64,000 nt of DNA. Source: DATKPC01 sp035524275 (GTDB taxonomy: Bacteria > Pseudomonadota > Gammaproteobacteria > Burkholderiales > Burkholderiaceae_F). The notes beneath the pieces were generated by a model. The model did no database searches. It worked only from the letters and a program-made list of their open reading frames with translations, and was not told the DNA's origin. The stretch lies in the NCBI GenBank assembly GCA_035524275.1, contig DATKPC010000142.1:1-64000 (forward strand), read 5' to 3'. This document shows positions 26,228-34,512 of the stretch, piece after piece (position 1 is the first letter of the stretch; each line of letters opens with the position of its first letter). The position numbers and the translations under genes are program-made.

Positions 26228-26499
26228 TCGCCGAGCCCCTTGATGAAGCGATAGACGTTGTACCCGCCGACGCAAATTCCGAGGACGATCAGGCTGACCG
26301 TCCACCGCACCGAATAGCCGGCCATCTTCGAATCGAGCCAACGGCCGACGTACGCACCGAGCAGCAACGGCACGACAAACAGCAGCCCCGCCGTCCCGCC
26401 GACGAGCACGATGCCGATCGGTCCCGCCGGACGGAAGCGCTTGCGGCGCGCGACCTGACGCTCGAGCGCGGCGCGCATGCGCTCGTCGTTCCCGCTCAT
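26224..26499 (-). CDS. atpQ: N-ATPase accessory subunit AtpQ (AtpI-like)
   Basis: A 91-residue protein with a basic, helical N-terminus and two membrane segments (residues 27-48 and 62-85). The second-segment approach G-R-W-L-D-S-K and the end YNVYRFIKGLGE match the AtpI/ATPase_gene1 family, which in N-ATPase operons is called AtpQ. AtpI-type proteins help assemble the c ring. In the usual N-ATPase order atpQ is followed by atpR, but here its stop overlaps the atpB start by four bases and no atpR exists between them. It overlaps atpC by four bases at its own start. Confidence 0.82.
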   Translation of the reverse strand: MSGNDERMRAALERQVARRKRFRPAGPIGIVLVGGTAGLLFVVPLLLGAYVGRWLDSKMAGYSVRWTVSLIVLGICVGGYNVYRFIKGLGE

Positions 26500-26900
26500 C
26501 CCGAACGCTCCGCGGACCATTGCCTCAACCGGCGCAGCAGTTCGCGCTCGACCCGAGCCGCCGCCTCCCGATCCGCTGCACCGATCGCGCGTTCGGCGCG
26601 CACGACCCGGTCCAACTCGGCGGGCAGGTCCTCGTCGCGTCCGGCCGCCAGGAACCGCGCCCCGACGATGCGAACCTCGCTGCGCACGCAGTGAAGCACC
26701 GCGTCGGCACATGCCAGGAGGCGTTCGCTTCCGTCCGCGCGCCGGAGCCGCAGGATTCCCGGCACCAGTGCGGTGACGAACGGCGCGTGACCGGGCCGCA
26801 GGCCGAACTGGCCGGTGGAATCCTGCGCCACCAGCGCGACGACCCCGTCGATGCGCGTCTCGCTGAGTCCATCGAGCAGGATGACCGTCAATGACTTCAC
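26496..26900 (-). CDS. atpC: N-ATPase epsilon subunit
   Basis: A 134-residue epsilon subunit. The GTG at 26900 overlaps the atpD stop (GTGA). The N-terminal beta-sandwich contains T-G-Q-F-G-L-R-P-G-H-A-P-F, the counterpart of the epsilon-family G-x-x-G-I-L-P-G-H-x-P, and L-V-P-G-I-L-R-L. A C-terminal helical region follows from residue 95, rich in Arg, Ala and Glu (RAERAIGAADREAAARVERE). It connects the central stalk to the c ring and can regulate ATP hydrolysis. Confidence 0.88.
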   Translation of the reverse strand: MKSLTVILLDGLSETRIDGVVALVAQDSTGQFGLRPGHAPFVTALVPGILRLRRADGSERLLACADAVLHCVRSEVRIVGARFLAAGRDEDLPAELDRVVRAERAIGAADREAAARVERELLRRLRQWSAERSG

Positions 26901-28282
26901 GTCGTTGCCATCGCTCCACGCATGTAGCACTCGTCCTCCGGCCTGTCGTCGTAGGCGCCGTCGAGAAAGCGCTCGCAATCGTCGAGCGCGGCCTCGATCG
27001 GGACCGACGCGCCGGGTAGGCCCGTATGCCCACTGACGACGTGGAACGGCTGGGCAAGATATCGCTGGAGCCGCCGGGCCCGCCCGACGATGCGCCGATC
27101 TTCCGCCGACAGTTCCTCGACGCCGAGCATGGCAATGATGTCCTCGAGTTCGTGATAGCGAGCCAGATGCTCGCGGACGGCGCGGCCGATCCGGTAATGC
27201 CGCTCTCCGATCACGCGCGGATCGAACAGGCGGCTGTCCGATACCAGCGGATCCACCGCGGGGTAGATTCCGCGGGCAGCCTGCTCGCGCGAGAGGATCA
27301 CCGTGGCGTCCAGATGGCCGAGGATCGCGGTGACGGCGGGGTCGCTCATGTCGTCGGCCGGCACGAAGACGGCCTGGACCGCCGTGATCGAACCGCCACG
27401 CGTGGACAGGATCCGCTCCTCGAGGCTGGCCACTTCCGTATGCAGCGTGGGCTGGTAGCCTACGCTCGCCGGCATCCGCCCGAGCAGTCCCGATATCTCC
27501 GTGCCGGCCTGGACGAAGCGGAACAGGTTGTCCATCAGGAACAGCACTTCGCCCGATCCCTGGTCGCGCAGGAACTCCGCGTAGGTCAGCGCCGTGAATC
27601 CGGCGTGGTAGCGGACGCCGGGAGACTCGTCCATCTGTCCGAAGACGAGCACCGCTCGCGACATCACGCCGGCATCCAGCATCTCGTGCCACAACTCGTG
27701 CCCTTCGCGGATCCGCTCGCCGACGCCCGCGAAGACGGAGACCCCCCGGTACAGGGCGCTGACGGCATGCATGAACTCCATCATCAGCACCGTCTTCCCG
27801 ACACCGGCTCCCCCGAACAAACCGGTCTTTCCTCCGCGGACGAACGGGCACAGCAGGTCGATGACCTTGATGCCCGTAGGCAGCATCGATGTCGACGGCA
27901 TCGCTTCGGACAAGGGAGGAGCGCTGGCGAGGATCGGGCGCCACTGGTCCCCTTCGATTCCCGGGCCCCCGTCGAGAGGATTGCCGAGTACGTCCAGCAG
28001 CCTGCCGAGGCAGCTCGCGCCGATCGGCACCTGGATGGGAGCGGCGGTATCGCGTACCACGACCCCGCGGGCGATCCCGTCGGTCGGCTGCATGGCGATA
28101 CATCGCACACGCGTATCGTCGAGGTGCTGCAGCACCTCCAGGACGATCTCGCGACCGTCGATCGAAACCACGAGCGCACGCCGGATCGGCGGTAGTCGAT
28201 CGCAATGCACATCGACGACCGGGCCTCGGACGGCGAGAATCGAGCCGATCTGCTCGTCTGGCAATGCCTGCCCTTCGATCAA
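26897..28282 (-). CDS. atpD: N-ATPase beta subunit (catalytic)
   Basis: A 461-residue catalytic subunit and first gene of the operon. The N-terminal barrel begins GSILAVRGPVVDV. The Walker A loop is GGAGVGKT, the catalytic Glu lies in GVGERIREG, and Walker B is VLFLMDNLFRFVQAG. The family strings SAVGYQPTL-like SVGYQPTLHTEV and ALxYAEFLRD are present, and the C-terminal DELSEED-type motif is represented by VEELSAEDRR. Starting the operon with atpD followed by atpC is diagnostic of N-ATPases rather than the housekeeping operon. The ATG at 28282 is preceded by about 130 bp before the HD-domain fragment, where the promoter should lie. Confidence 0.93.
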   Translation of the reverse strand: MIEGQALPDEQIGSILAVRGPVVDVHCDRLPPIRRALVVSIDGREIVLEVLQHLDDTRVRCIAMQPTDGIARGVVVRDTAAPIQVPIGASCLGRLLDVLGNPLDGGPGIEGDQWRPILASAPPLSEAMPSTSMLPTGIKVIDLLCPFVRGGKTGLFGGAGVGKTVLMMEFMHAVSALYRGVSVFAGVGERIREGHELWHEMLDAGVMSRAVLVFGQMDESPGVRYHAGFTALTYAEFLRDQGSGEVLFLMDNLFRFVQAGTEISGLLGRMPASVGYQPTLHTEVASLEERILSTRGGSITAVQAVFVPADDMSDPAVTAILGHLDATVILSREQAARGIYPAVDPLVSDSRLFDPRVIGERHYRIGRAVREHLARYHELEDIIAMLGVEELSAEDRRIVGRARRLQRYLAQPFHVVSGHTGLPGASVPIEAALDDCERFLDGAYDDRPEDECYMRGAMATT

Positions 28283-28415
28283 TGCCGCGATGTTCTACGT
28301 TAGCGCGGCCCGGTCGCAGCGGAATGATGGCGATCAACGAACGACGGCCTGGTCACGACCGGGCCGCGGGCGCGGCCGACATTCCGACCATGGAATTCGC
28401 CCGGAAGACTTGCAG

Positions 28416-28580
28416 CAGCGGCGCGCTCGCGACATCGCGGAGGTTGCACGTCTTGTCGGCAAGCTTGACGAGCGCTGCAGCATCGGACTTGTACGGCGCG
28501 TGGTCGATTTGCCGCTGTTTGCGGACGTCCATGGGCAGGTTCTTGTCGTCCGTCACTTCGAGCGTGAGACGCTCTCGTTT
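28416..28580 (-). pseudogene. Fragment of HD-domain (SpoT/MESH1-like) phosphohydrolase
   Basis: About 55 codons read L-E-V-T-D-D-K-N-L-P, then V-R-K-Q-R-Q-I-D-H-A-P, and VKLADKTCNLRDV. This is the middle of a small HD phosphohydrolase of the guanosine polyphosphate hydrolase type: L-A-D-K-x-x-N-L-R-D is that group's hallmark, carrying a metal-site Asp. The N-terminal H and HD residues are not found in the same frame, and the C-terminal part diverges after S-A-P-L. No start fits. It is a decayed remnant between the N-ATPase operon and the MFS gene. Confidence 0.65.
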
Positions 28581-28713
28581 CGCCGGTGTCCTTCCCGCTG
28601 GGACACGCTCGTACGCGATCGGTAAAGTCGCCGGGCACGCGGGTGCAGACGGCGACATTCGTTGAGACGTCATCATCGCGACCATCGTCGTGATGGCCTT
28701 GATGACCTGCAAG

Positions 28714-29910
28714 CTAGGCGTCTTCGCGATCTTCAATCCGCGAAACAGCGGCGAGCACGATGGCGAGCGGCAGAATCGTCGCCGCCGTCGCAGCGGTTGC
28801 CGCGGTGGCCCAGACCGGGCCGACCGCGTCGCCCAGGACGCCATAGAGAACGGGCGATAGCGCTCCCGAGCCGATGTTGCCGGTGTAGAACACCGCGAAG
28901 GCCCGCTCCGCTCGCGATGGGGGCGAAAACTCGGGTACTGAACCGTACAGCACCGAAGACGTGCCGTTCAGCATCAGCCCGAGCACCGGCAGCAACACCA
29001 TCGCGGGGACGAGCGGCAACGCGATGCAAGCGAGGATCGCCGCCGCTGTTCCTCCCTCCGTCAGCAGGATCGTCCACAACACGCCCGCTCTTGCGCCAAG
29101 CCATCCGCAAGTGATCTTGCCGGCGGCTCCGCCCAAGAACACGAGGGCGAGCGCCAGACCGATCAAAGGCTGCGAGGCGCCTTTCGCTGCGAGGAGAAAC
29201 GGCAGGAATGTCAGCAGGCCCATCCGCACGGCCGTATCGAGCAGGCCGATCGTGAACAGGATCCAAAAACCGCGCCGCTGCGGGCGAGCGGCTTTCCGAA
29301 CGTGATCCTCCTTGGCGCCCTGCAGCCGCGGCAGACCGATCAGCAAGCCGCCGGCGACGACGAAACCGGGCACGGCGATGATTCGTACCGCCTCGCGCCA
29401 CGGCATCACGGCGAGCAACAGGGAAATGGCGGCCGGGATGGCGGCCTTGCCGAGGTCGCCGCTGAAGTTGTACGTGCCGAGCGCGCCGCGCGCCCGCGGC
29501 GCATAGGCGCGCGCGACCGCCGCCGATCCGATCGGATGTTGCACGCTGGCACCGGCTCCGGATAGGACCAAGGCGCCGGCGACGCCCAGCAAGCTGCCTG
29601 AAAAACCCAGCAGGAGGTAGCCCGCGGCGGCAAGCACGGTCCCGATCGCCAGCGTCGAGCGGCCGCCGAGGCGTCGTTCGGCAAGAAGAGCGGCAGGAAA
29701 CTGCAGGCAGGCCATCGCCCCGGCATAGAGCCCGCGCATCAGGGCGAGCGTCGCATAGCCGATCGCGAATTCCTTCTGCCATAGCGGCAGGAGCACATAG
29801 ATCAGGTCCGTGTACCCGTCGTGCAGCGCGTGGGCGGCACACGCCGACCACAGGACCCGACTCCTGGATGGGGATTGCTCGTCGGCCGAAGCGCTTGCGA
29901 GGGCTGACAT
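28714..29910 (-). CDS. MFS transporter (Fsr/fosmidomycin-resistance-like)
   Basis: A 398-residue, 12-helix transporter. The ATG at 29910 (M-S-A-L-A-S) starts just before the first helix, which contains AAHALHDGYTDLIYVLLPLW. The H-D-x-x-x-x-x-x-Y-x-L-L-P pattern is typical of the fosmidomycin-resistance (Fsr) branch. Motif-A-like LLAERRLGGRS follows, then HPIGSAAVARAYAPRARG, another Fsr-type string. The substrate is unknown; Fsr relatives export drugs. The 139 bp upstream include a small GACAAC-9-GTTGTC dyad (29978-29998) that could be an operator. It transcribes away from the flavoprotein gene end. Confidence 0.85.
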   Translation of the reverse strand: MSALASASADEQSPSRSRVLWSACAAHALHDGYTDLIYVLLPLWQKEFAIGYATLALMRGLYAGAMACLQFPAALLAERRLGGRSTLAIGTVLAAAGYLLLGFSGSLLGVAGALVLSGAGASVQHPIGSAAVARAYAPRARGALGTYNFSGDLGKAAIPAAISLLLAVMPWREAVRIIAVPGFVVAGGLLIGLPRLQGAKEDHVRKAARPQRRGFWILFTIGLLDTAVRMGLLTFLPFLLAAKGASQPLIGLALALVFLGGAAGKITCGWLGARAGVLWTILLTEGGTAAAILACIALPLVPAMVLLPVLGLMLNGTSSVLYGSVPEFSPPSRAERAFAVFYTGNIGSGALSPVLYGVLGDAVGPVWATAATAATAATILPLAIVLAAVSRIEDREDA

Positions 29911-30049
29911 TGATATCGAAGGCCTATGGACGATGCGTTCAAGCGGCCCGTCAACGATAGGGGGCAGCGGCGTGAATGACAACGAGAATATGGTTGTCGA
30001 TGCGACACTGCACGCTCTGACCCCAATATCCCTGATCGCGCGACCGCCT

Positions 30050-31435
30050 TCAGGCGTCATCGAGCGGTCGCAGCTGCTGCAACAGCGTGGGCAGCAATTC
30101 CGATACGGTCGGGTGAATATGGACGGCCCGCGCGACCACCGTGTAGGGCTGGTCCGCCGCCATGACATCCAGCATGCCGTGGACGACTTCGTCGCCGTTC
30201 AAGCCGAGCACGGCGGCACCGACGATCCGGTGACTCGTCGCGTCGACCACGACTTTCATGAATCCCTGCGTTTCGCCGGCCTCGCGCGCGCGTCCGACGC
30301 GCTGCATCGGCATCTTCGCACCGAGCAGCGATCGACCGGACGCACGAGCCGCCGTCTCGGTCAGGCCGATGCGGCCAAGCGCAGGATCGATGAACAGCCC
30401 GTAGCAAGGGATCCGGTCCTGCACGCGCCTCGGGTCGCCGTCGAACAGGTTGGCGACGACGATTTCGTGATCATTCCAGGCCGTGTGCGTGAAGGCGCCG
30501 CGCCCGTTGCAGTCGCCGACGGCCCAGACGCCCGGCGCGCTCGTTCGGCACTGGTCATCGACCTCGATGTAGCCGCGAGCGTCCGCACGTATTCCGGCCG
30601 CCTCCAGCCCGAGATCGTCGGTGTTGGGCTGGCGGCCCACCGCGATCAATACATGGCTCGCGATGATGCCTGCGCGACCGGCTCCGCAGGCGCTGCCGAC
30701 CGCGATGCCGTCGCGATGGCGAGCGAGTTCGATGCATTCCGATCCGAGTTCGAACCGAATGCCCTCGGCTTCCAGGATCTCGCGGATGCCGTCGGAGACG
30801 TCCGGATCCTCGCGCGCCAGGAGTCGCTTGTCCCGCTCGACGACGGTGACGTCGGCGCCGAATCGACGCATCATCTGCGCAAACTCCAGCCCGATGTAGC
30901 TGCCGCCGATGATCGCGAGGTGGCGCGGCACCGCCTCGAGCTCCATGATCGAGCGGTTGTTCAGCGTCGGAACATCGTCGATCCCCGGAAGCGCGGGCCG
31001 CATCGCGCGCCCGCCGACGTCGAGGACGATGCGCGGCGCCGTCAGTTGGCGTCCGGCAACGTCCAGCGTCGCCGCGCCCGTGAAGCGCGCGTGCCCGACG
31101 ATGACTTCGGTGCCCTGCAAGCCCCGCAGCCAGTCTTCGACGCCAGCCCGCGACTGGCGGACGATCTCGTCCTTGCGCGCCTTGACGCGTGGCATGTCGA
31201 CGCGGACGTCGCCGGCGTGGAAGCCGTATTCGTCGCCGCGACGCGCCTGGTGGATCGCCCTGGCGCTGGCGACCAGCGTCTTCGTCGGGATGCAGCCGAC
31301 GTTGACGCAGGTGCCGCCGAAACGGTGCCGTTCGATCACGGCGGTCCGCAGTCCTTCGCGGCTGCAGCGTGCGGCGATCGCAGGACCGGCCTGGCCGGCT
31401 CCGACGACGATGACATCAAAGGCTTCTGCTGTCAC
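30050..31435 (-). CDS. Mercuric-reductase-like FAD/NAD(P) disulfide oxidoreductase
   Basis: A 461-residue class I pyridine nucleotide-disulfide oxidoreductase. The GTG at 31435 has AGGAG 6 bases upstream. The FAD motif is VIVVGAGQAGPAIAARC. The redox disulfide is G-G-T-C-V-N-V-G-C-I-P-T-K, and the NAD(P) motif is LAIIGGSYIGLEFAQM. The second FAD segment is VWAVGDCNGRG, and the C-terminal active-site His lies in HIHPTVSELLPTL. There is no N-terminal HMA metal-binding domain and no C-terminal vicinal Cys pair, so true mercuric reductase activity is unlikely. Such proteins are usually annotated as FAD-containing oxidoreductases of unknown substrate. A thiol-disulfide protein gene lies 64 bp upstream. 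Confidence 0.85.
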   Translation of the reverse strand: MTAEAFDVIVVGAGQAGPAIAARCSREGLRTAVIERHRFGGTCVNVGCIPTKTLVASARAIHQARRGDEYGFHAGDVRVDMPRVKARKDEIVRQSRAGVEDWLRGLQGTEVIVGHARFTGAATLDVAGRQLTAPRIVLDVGGRAMRPALPGIDDVPTLNNRSIMELEAVPRHLAIIGGSYIGLEFAQMMRRFGADVTVVERDKRLLAREDPDVSDGIREILEAEGIRFELGSECIELARHRDGIAVGSACGAGRAGIIASHVLIAVGRQPNTDDLGLEAAGIRADARGYIEVDDQCRTSAPGVWAVGDCNGRGAFTHTAWNDHEIVVANLFDGDPRRVQDRIPCYGLFIDPALGRIGLTETAARASGRSLLGAKMPMQRVGRAREAGETQGFMKVVVDATSHRIVGAAVLGLNGDEVVHGMLDVMAADQPYTVVARAVHIHPTVSELLPTLLQQLRPLDDA

Positions 31436-31499
31436 GTGGATCTCCTGCTGACGACGTCGACGGGAGCGCGCAGGGCGAGAGCGGCCACGTCGCCGCGCA

Positions 31500-32471
31500 T
31501 CAGCGATGGGCGCCAAGCCAACGCGGTGGCATCGTAGCGCCCAGCGGCGAAGCGAAGCCCGACAGGCCCTTTGGACCCAGGACGTCGTCGAAGAACGCGT
31601 CGTCGGGATCGGGCGGAAATGAAATCGTTTCCCCGTCCTCCCGGACCATCGTCGGCGTTCCGCGCACGCGCACGCCGATGCTGGCCAGCACGGTCGAGAA
31701 ATTGCGCGCCGTGGCGAACGCGGCGCCTTCGTCGGGGGCGCATCGCGATGGTTGCGGCGTTTCGCGCTGCGCCCAGAACCGCCGCCAGGCCAATGCGCCG
31801 TCGGCGGCGCACGACAGTTCGGCGGCCCGCCGCCAGGTCGCCTTTCCATCCGGCGTTTCGATGGACGGCGTCAGCGAGATCGGCAGCACGTAGAACGTCG
31901 TGTCCAGCGACGCCGCACGTCGCGCAAGGATGTCCTCCATCCGCGCGCAGACCGGGCAGTTCACGGCCGATATCAGTAGGACGTGCCGTGCGCCGCCACC
32001 CCCGTACGCGACCTTGAGCAGCCGCTCCCATTGGATGCCGCGCATCATCTCGGCCTTCAGTTCATCCGCTTCGCCCGGCGAGAGCGGTCTCGTTCCGCCC
32101 GCTTCGATCCACTTCCAGCCCTGCGAGTCGCCCAGGATGTCGCCGCTTTCGGTGAACAGGGCGATCAGCTGCCCGGTCGAACGCTCCTGCAGCCGGTAGA
32201 CGCCGCGGACCAGCGTCCGGTCATCCACGTCGATCGTGTCCCTGCGGGGTAGCTCGTCGTGCAGGCGCTCGAGCCGCGCGTACAGCGCCGAGACCGCTGC
32301 CTGCGCGTCCGCGGCCGCGTCGGCCGACAACGACAGGCCTGCCACGAGCAACGGGACGGAACCGAAGGCCCTCAGGGCGCGTGCGATCCGATCGAGGCCT
32401 GGCGAGGTCGACGTCGCGGCAGTCCGCCGCGCGCGCGTCGATCGGATTCGGATGTCGTCACCGGCAGTCAT
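31500..32471 (-). CDS. Exported thioredoxin-fold protein with CxxC (DsbC-like)
   Basis: A 323-residue protein with a basic N-terminus followed by a hydrophobic segment (about residues 34-52, SVPLLVAGLSLSADAAA) that looks like a signal peptide with an unusually long n-region. A coiled/alpha region spans 55-160. The thioredoxin fold begins around residue 165 with the active-site motif N-C-P-V-C in ISAVNCPVCARM, and the cis-Pro segment is RGTPTMV. Extra cysteines (ELSCAAD, PSRCAPD) resemble the second disulfide of DsbC/DsbG. It is probably a periplasmic thiol isomerase or reductase. The adjacent flavoprotein may be functionally linked, but the flavoprotein is cytoplasmic, so this is weak inference. 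Confidence 0.72.
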   Translation of the reverse strand: MTAGDDIRIRSTRARRTAATSTSPGLDRIARALRAFGSVPLLVAGLSLSADAAADAQAAVSALYARLERLHDELPRRDTIDVDDRTLVRGVYRLQERSTGQLIALFTESGDILGDSQGWKWIEAGGTRPLSPGEADELKAEMMRGIQWERLLKVAYGGGGARHVLLISAVNCPVCARMEDILARRAASLDTTFYVLPISLTPSIETPDGKATWRRAAELSCAADGALAWRRFWAQRETPQPSRCAPDEGAAFATARNFSTVLASIGVRVRGTPTMVREDGETISFPPDPDDAFFDDVLGPKGLSGFASPLGATMPPRWLGAHR

Positions 32472-32550
32472 CGCCCCCTCGTCCTGCGGTCAGGAACACG
32501 ATACGCGCGTCGATCCGATGTCGCCCGCGCACGGTGGCGACCCGGCAGCC

Positions 32551-33810
32551 CTACGCCGCGCCGAACGCCTCGAGGAACGCCTCGACGTCATCCATGTCGT
32601 TGTAGACCGACGGCGAGACTCGCGCATGATTGCCACGCAACGTGACCACGATTTTGCGCGGATCCAGGCGTGGCGCAAGCTGCGCGGCTTGGGCGCAGGC
32701 CACGGTGACGATCGAAGCCTGCGTCTCCGGCGGCGTGACCACCCGCCAGCCCTTGGCGCGCAAGCCCTGCTGGAGTCGCTGCAGCATCGGCAGCCGGTAG
32801 GCCCGGATGCGGTCGACGCCGACGCCCGCGATCCAGTCGATCGATGCCGCGCACGCGGACTCGACCGCGGAGGCCGGGAACGCGCCCATGAAGTACCCGC
32901 CGACCGAGTTGATCTGCGCGCTTTCATAGGGAACGTCGCCCGGCGGGTCGAGCGGGTAGACGTGCAGGATCGGATTCGCGAAATTGCGCGTTTGCCGATA
33001 CCCGTACCACGGCCGCCGGAGCTGCGGCAGCAGGTTCTTGTTGACATAGAGGAACGCAAAGCCGAAGTCGCCCATCAGCCACTTGTAGGTGCCGCAGGCG
33101 GCGAAGTCGACGCCCATCGCCTTGACGTCGACCGGGATCGAACCCACCGACTGGATGAGATCCGCGTAGACGAGCGCGCCGCGCGCATGCGCGATGTCGC
33201 AGACGGCCTTCACGTCGTGCGTGAAACCGTTGTACAGCGAGACGTGCGAGATCGCGACGAGTTTCGTCTTCGCGGTGATCGCCGCATCGAGGGCGGCCAG
33301 CGGGATGCGGTAGTCCTGATCCATGTTCACCGTGACGACGTCGAGCCCGCCGCGCCGGTACTGCTCGTACAGGTAGAACGAACCGATGAAGTGCAACGCA
33401 TCGGTGACGACGCGGCCGCCGCCGTCGGGCAGGCCGAGCGACTTCGTCACGAGGTATTCGCCCATCGACGTGCTGGGCACATAGGTGACCTCGTCGGCGC
33501 CGGCATTCACGAGCGCGGCGAACTTCGCCAGCGCGCTGGCGCCGGACCCGCTGCCGCCGGCCTTCGATTCCGCGTACGACTTCAGCGCAGCGATCGAGTT
33601 CACGTGCCAGGGATGGTCGGCGGCCGCGTTGAGGAAGACCTTGCCGGCGACGCCGGGAAATGCGGCCTTCGCCGGCAGGGTCGGCGCATTCGGATCGTTT
33701 CGCGCCGTCGACGCGGTCGGCGGACCGGCGCAAGCGGTCAACGACGGAACGACGGCCGAGGCGAGCGTTGCACCGCCGAGCCGGAACATCTCACGACGAC
33801 TCGCATCCAT
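32551..33810 (-). CDS. PLP-dependent class V aminotransferase with Tat/lipoprotein signal
   Basis: A 419-residue class V aminotransferase (isopenicillin N epimerase/cysteine desulfurase fold). The N-terminus has a twin-arginine motif S-R-R-E-M-F-R-L (residues 4-11), a hydrophobic stretch and a lipobox-like L-T-A-C-A-G with Cys27. The PLP-binding Lys lies in GTYKWLMGDFG. The preceding strand AHARGALVYADLIQSVG holds the Asp that pairs with the cofactor nitrogen. PLP enzymes are normally cytoplasmic; export as a folded holoenzyme by Tat would explain the signal. Activity (epimerase, desulfurase, lyase) is open. It is 34 bp upstream of the convergent-order acdR stop. Confidence 0.8.
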   Translation of the reverse strand: MDASRREMFRLGGATLASAVVPSLTACAGPPTASTARNDPNAPTLPAKAAFPGVAGKVFLNAAADHPWHVNSIAALKSYAESKAGGSGSGASALAKFAALVNAGADEVTYVPSTSMGEYLVTKSLGLPDGGGRVVTDALHFIGSFYLYEQYRRGGLDVVTVNMDQDYRIPLAALDAAITAKTKLVAISHVSLYNGFTHDVKAVCDIAHARGALVYADLIQSVGSIPVDVKAMGVDFAACGTYKWLMGDFGFAFLYVNKNLLPQLRRPWYGYRQTRNFANPILHVYPLDPPGDVPYESAQINSVGGYFMGAFPASAVESACAASIDWIAGVGVDRIRAYRLPMLQRLQQGLRAKGWRVVTPPETQASIVTVACAQAAQLAPRLDPRKIVVTLRGNHARVSPSVYNDMDDVEAFLEAFGAA

Positions 33811-33844
33811 GACGACCTCGCTCCGAAGATCACGATCGACGGCC

Positions 33845-34327
33845 TCACGCGACCGGCAAGGCCGTCGTCGACAAGACCTCTTTCAGCACCATGAACGTCC
33901 GCACCTGGCGCACGCCGGGAAGATAAAGCAGGTGCTCCGCGTGGAGGCGGTTGTAGCTCTCGTTGTCGCGCGTACGCACCAGCATGAAGTAGTCGAACTC
34001 GCCGGTGACGACGTGGCACTCCATGCAGTTCGGGACCTTTCGCACGGCCTTTTCGAATTCGGCGAACGACTCCGGCGTCGAGCGATCGAGCACGACGCCG
34101 ATCAGCACCAGGGTTCCGACGTCCATCGCGCGCGGATCGAGCAAGGCGACGATCCGCCGGATCAGGCCGATGTGCTTCAGCCGCTCGACACGGCGCAGGC
34201 ACGCCGGCGGACTGAGATTGACCTTCGCCGCGAGCGTCACGTTGGATACCGACGCGTCGACCTGGAGCGCTTTCAGGATCGCCCGGTCGGTCCGATCCAG
34301 CGATCCCGCGACGTCGGATGCACCCAC
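33845..34327 (-). CDS. acdR: Lrp/AsnC-family regulator, probable AcdR
   Basis: A 160-residue Lrp-family protein. The HTH is near residues 10-60 (LDRTDRAILKALQVDASVS, then NLSPPACLRRVERLKHIG). An RAM/effector domain follows with DPRAMDVGTLVLIGV and GEFDYFMLVRTRD. The GTG at 34327 is chosen: the frame stays open to 34432, but that DNA is AT-rich and promoter-like. It is transcribed divergently from acdS, the standard arrangement of AcdR, which activates ACC deaminase in response to 1-aminocyclopropane-1-carboxylate. The start codon lacks a convincing Shine-Dalgarno sequence. Confidence 0.82.
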   Translation of the reverse strand: MGASDVAGSLDRTDRAILKALQVDASVSNVTLAAKVNLSPPACLRRVERLKHIGLIRRIVALLDPRAMDVGTLVLIGVVLDRSTPESFAEFEKAVRKVPNCMECHVVTGEFDYFMLVRTRDNESYNRLHAEHLLYLPGVRQVRTFMVLKEVLSTTALPVA

Positions 34328-34512
34328 GGGGCTGCGCAATTTAATTTCTACCGGTGTCTTTAACGCGAAACATCGTAACCCATGAATCGGAATATTTGGA
34401 TTTTTGTCGCAGAAAATCACACGAACTTGCAATGAAAGGTTTCGATTTCGTTCCTATCATCGCTGCCTCGAAGGTTGCCGTCGGCGACCGACACGACGCC
34501 AGGAGCGACTGA
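34328..34512. promoter_or_regulatory. Divergent acdR-acdS promoter region
   Basis: A 185-bp intergenic region, clearly AT-richer than its surroundings (for example AATTTAATTTCTACC and GGAATATTTGGATTTTTGTC). It must hold both promoters and the Lrp/AcdR binding site. A candidate acdS -10 is TATCAT at 34455-34460. No unambiguous -35 at 17-bp spacing was found. The acdS ATG at 34513 follows CCAGGAGCGACTGA, a good ribosome-binding site. Confidence 0.6.

Noticed and set aside
26496..28337. 613-codon frame overlapping atpD
   Set aside because: It is a frame-shadow of atpD in high-GC DNA. Only its last 134 codons (the epsilon subunit from GTG 26900) are real.
30050..31435. Mercuric reductase (merA)
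   Set aside because: No N-terminal metal-binding domain, no C-terminal Cys pair and no mer genes nearby. Only the general disulfide-reductase core is present.
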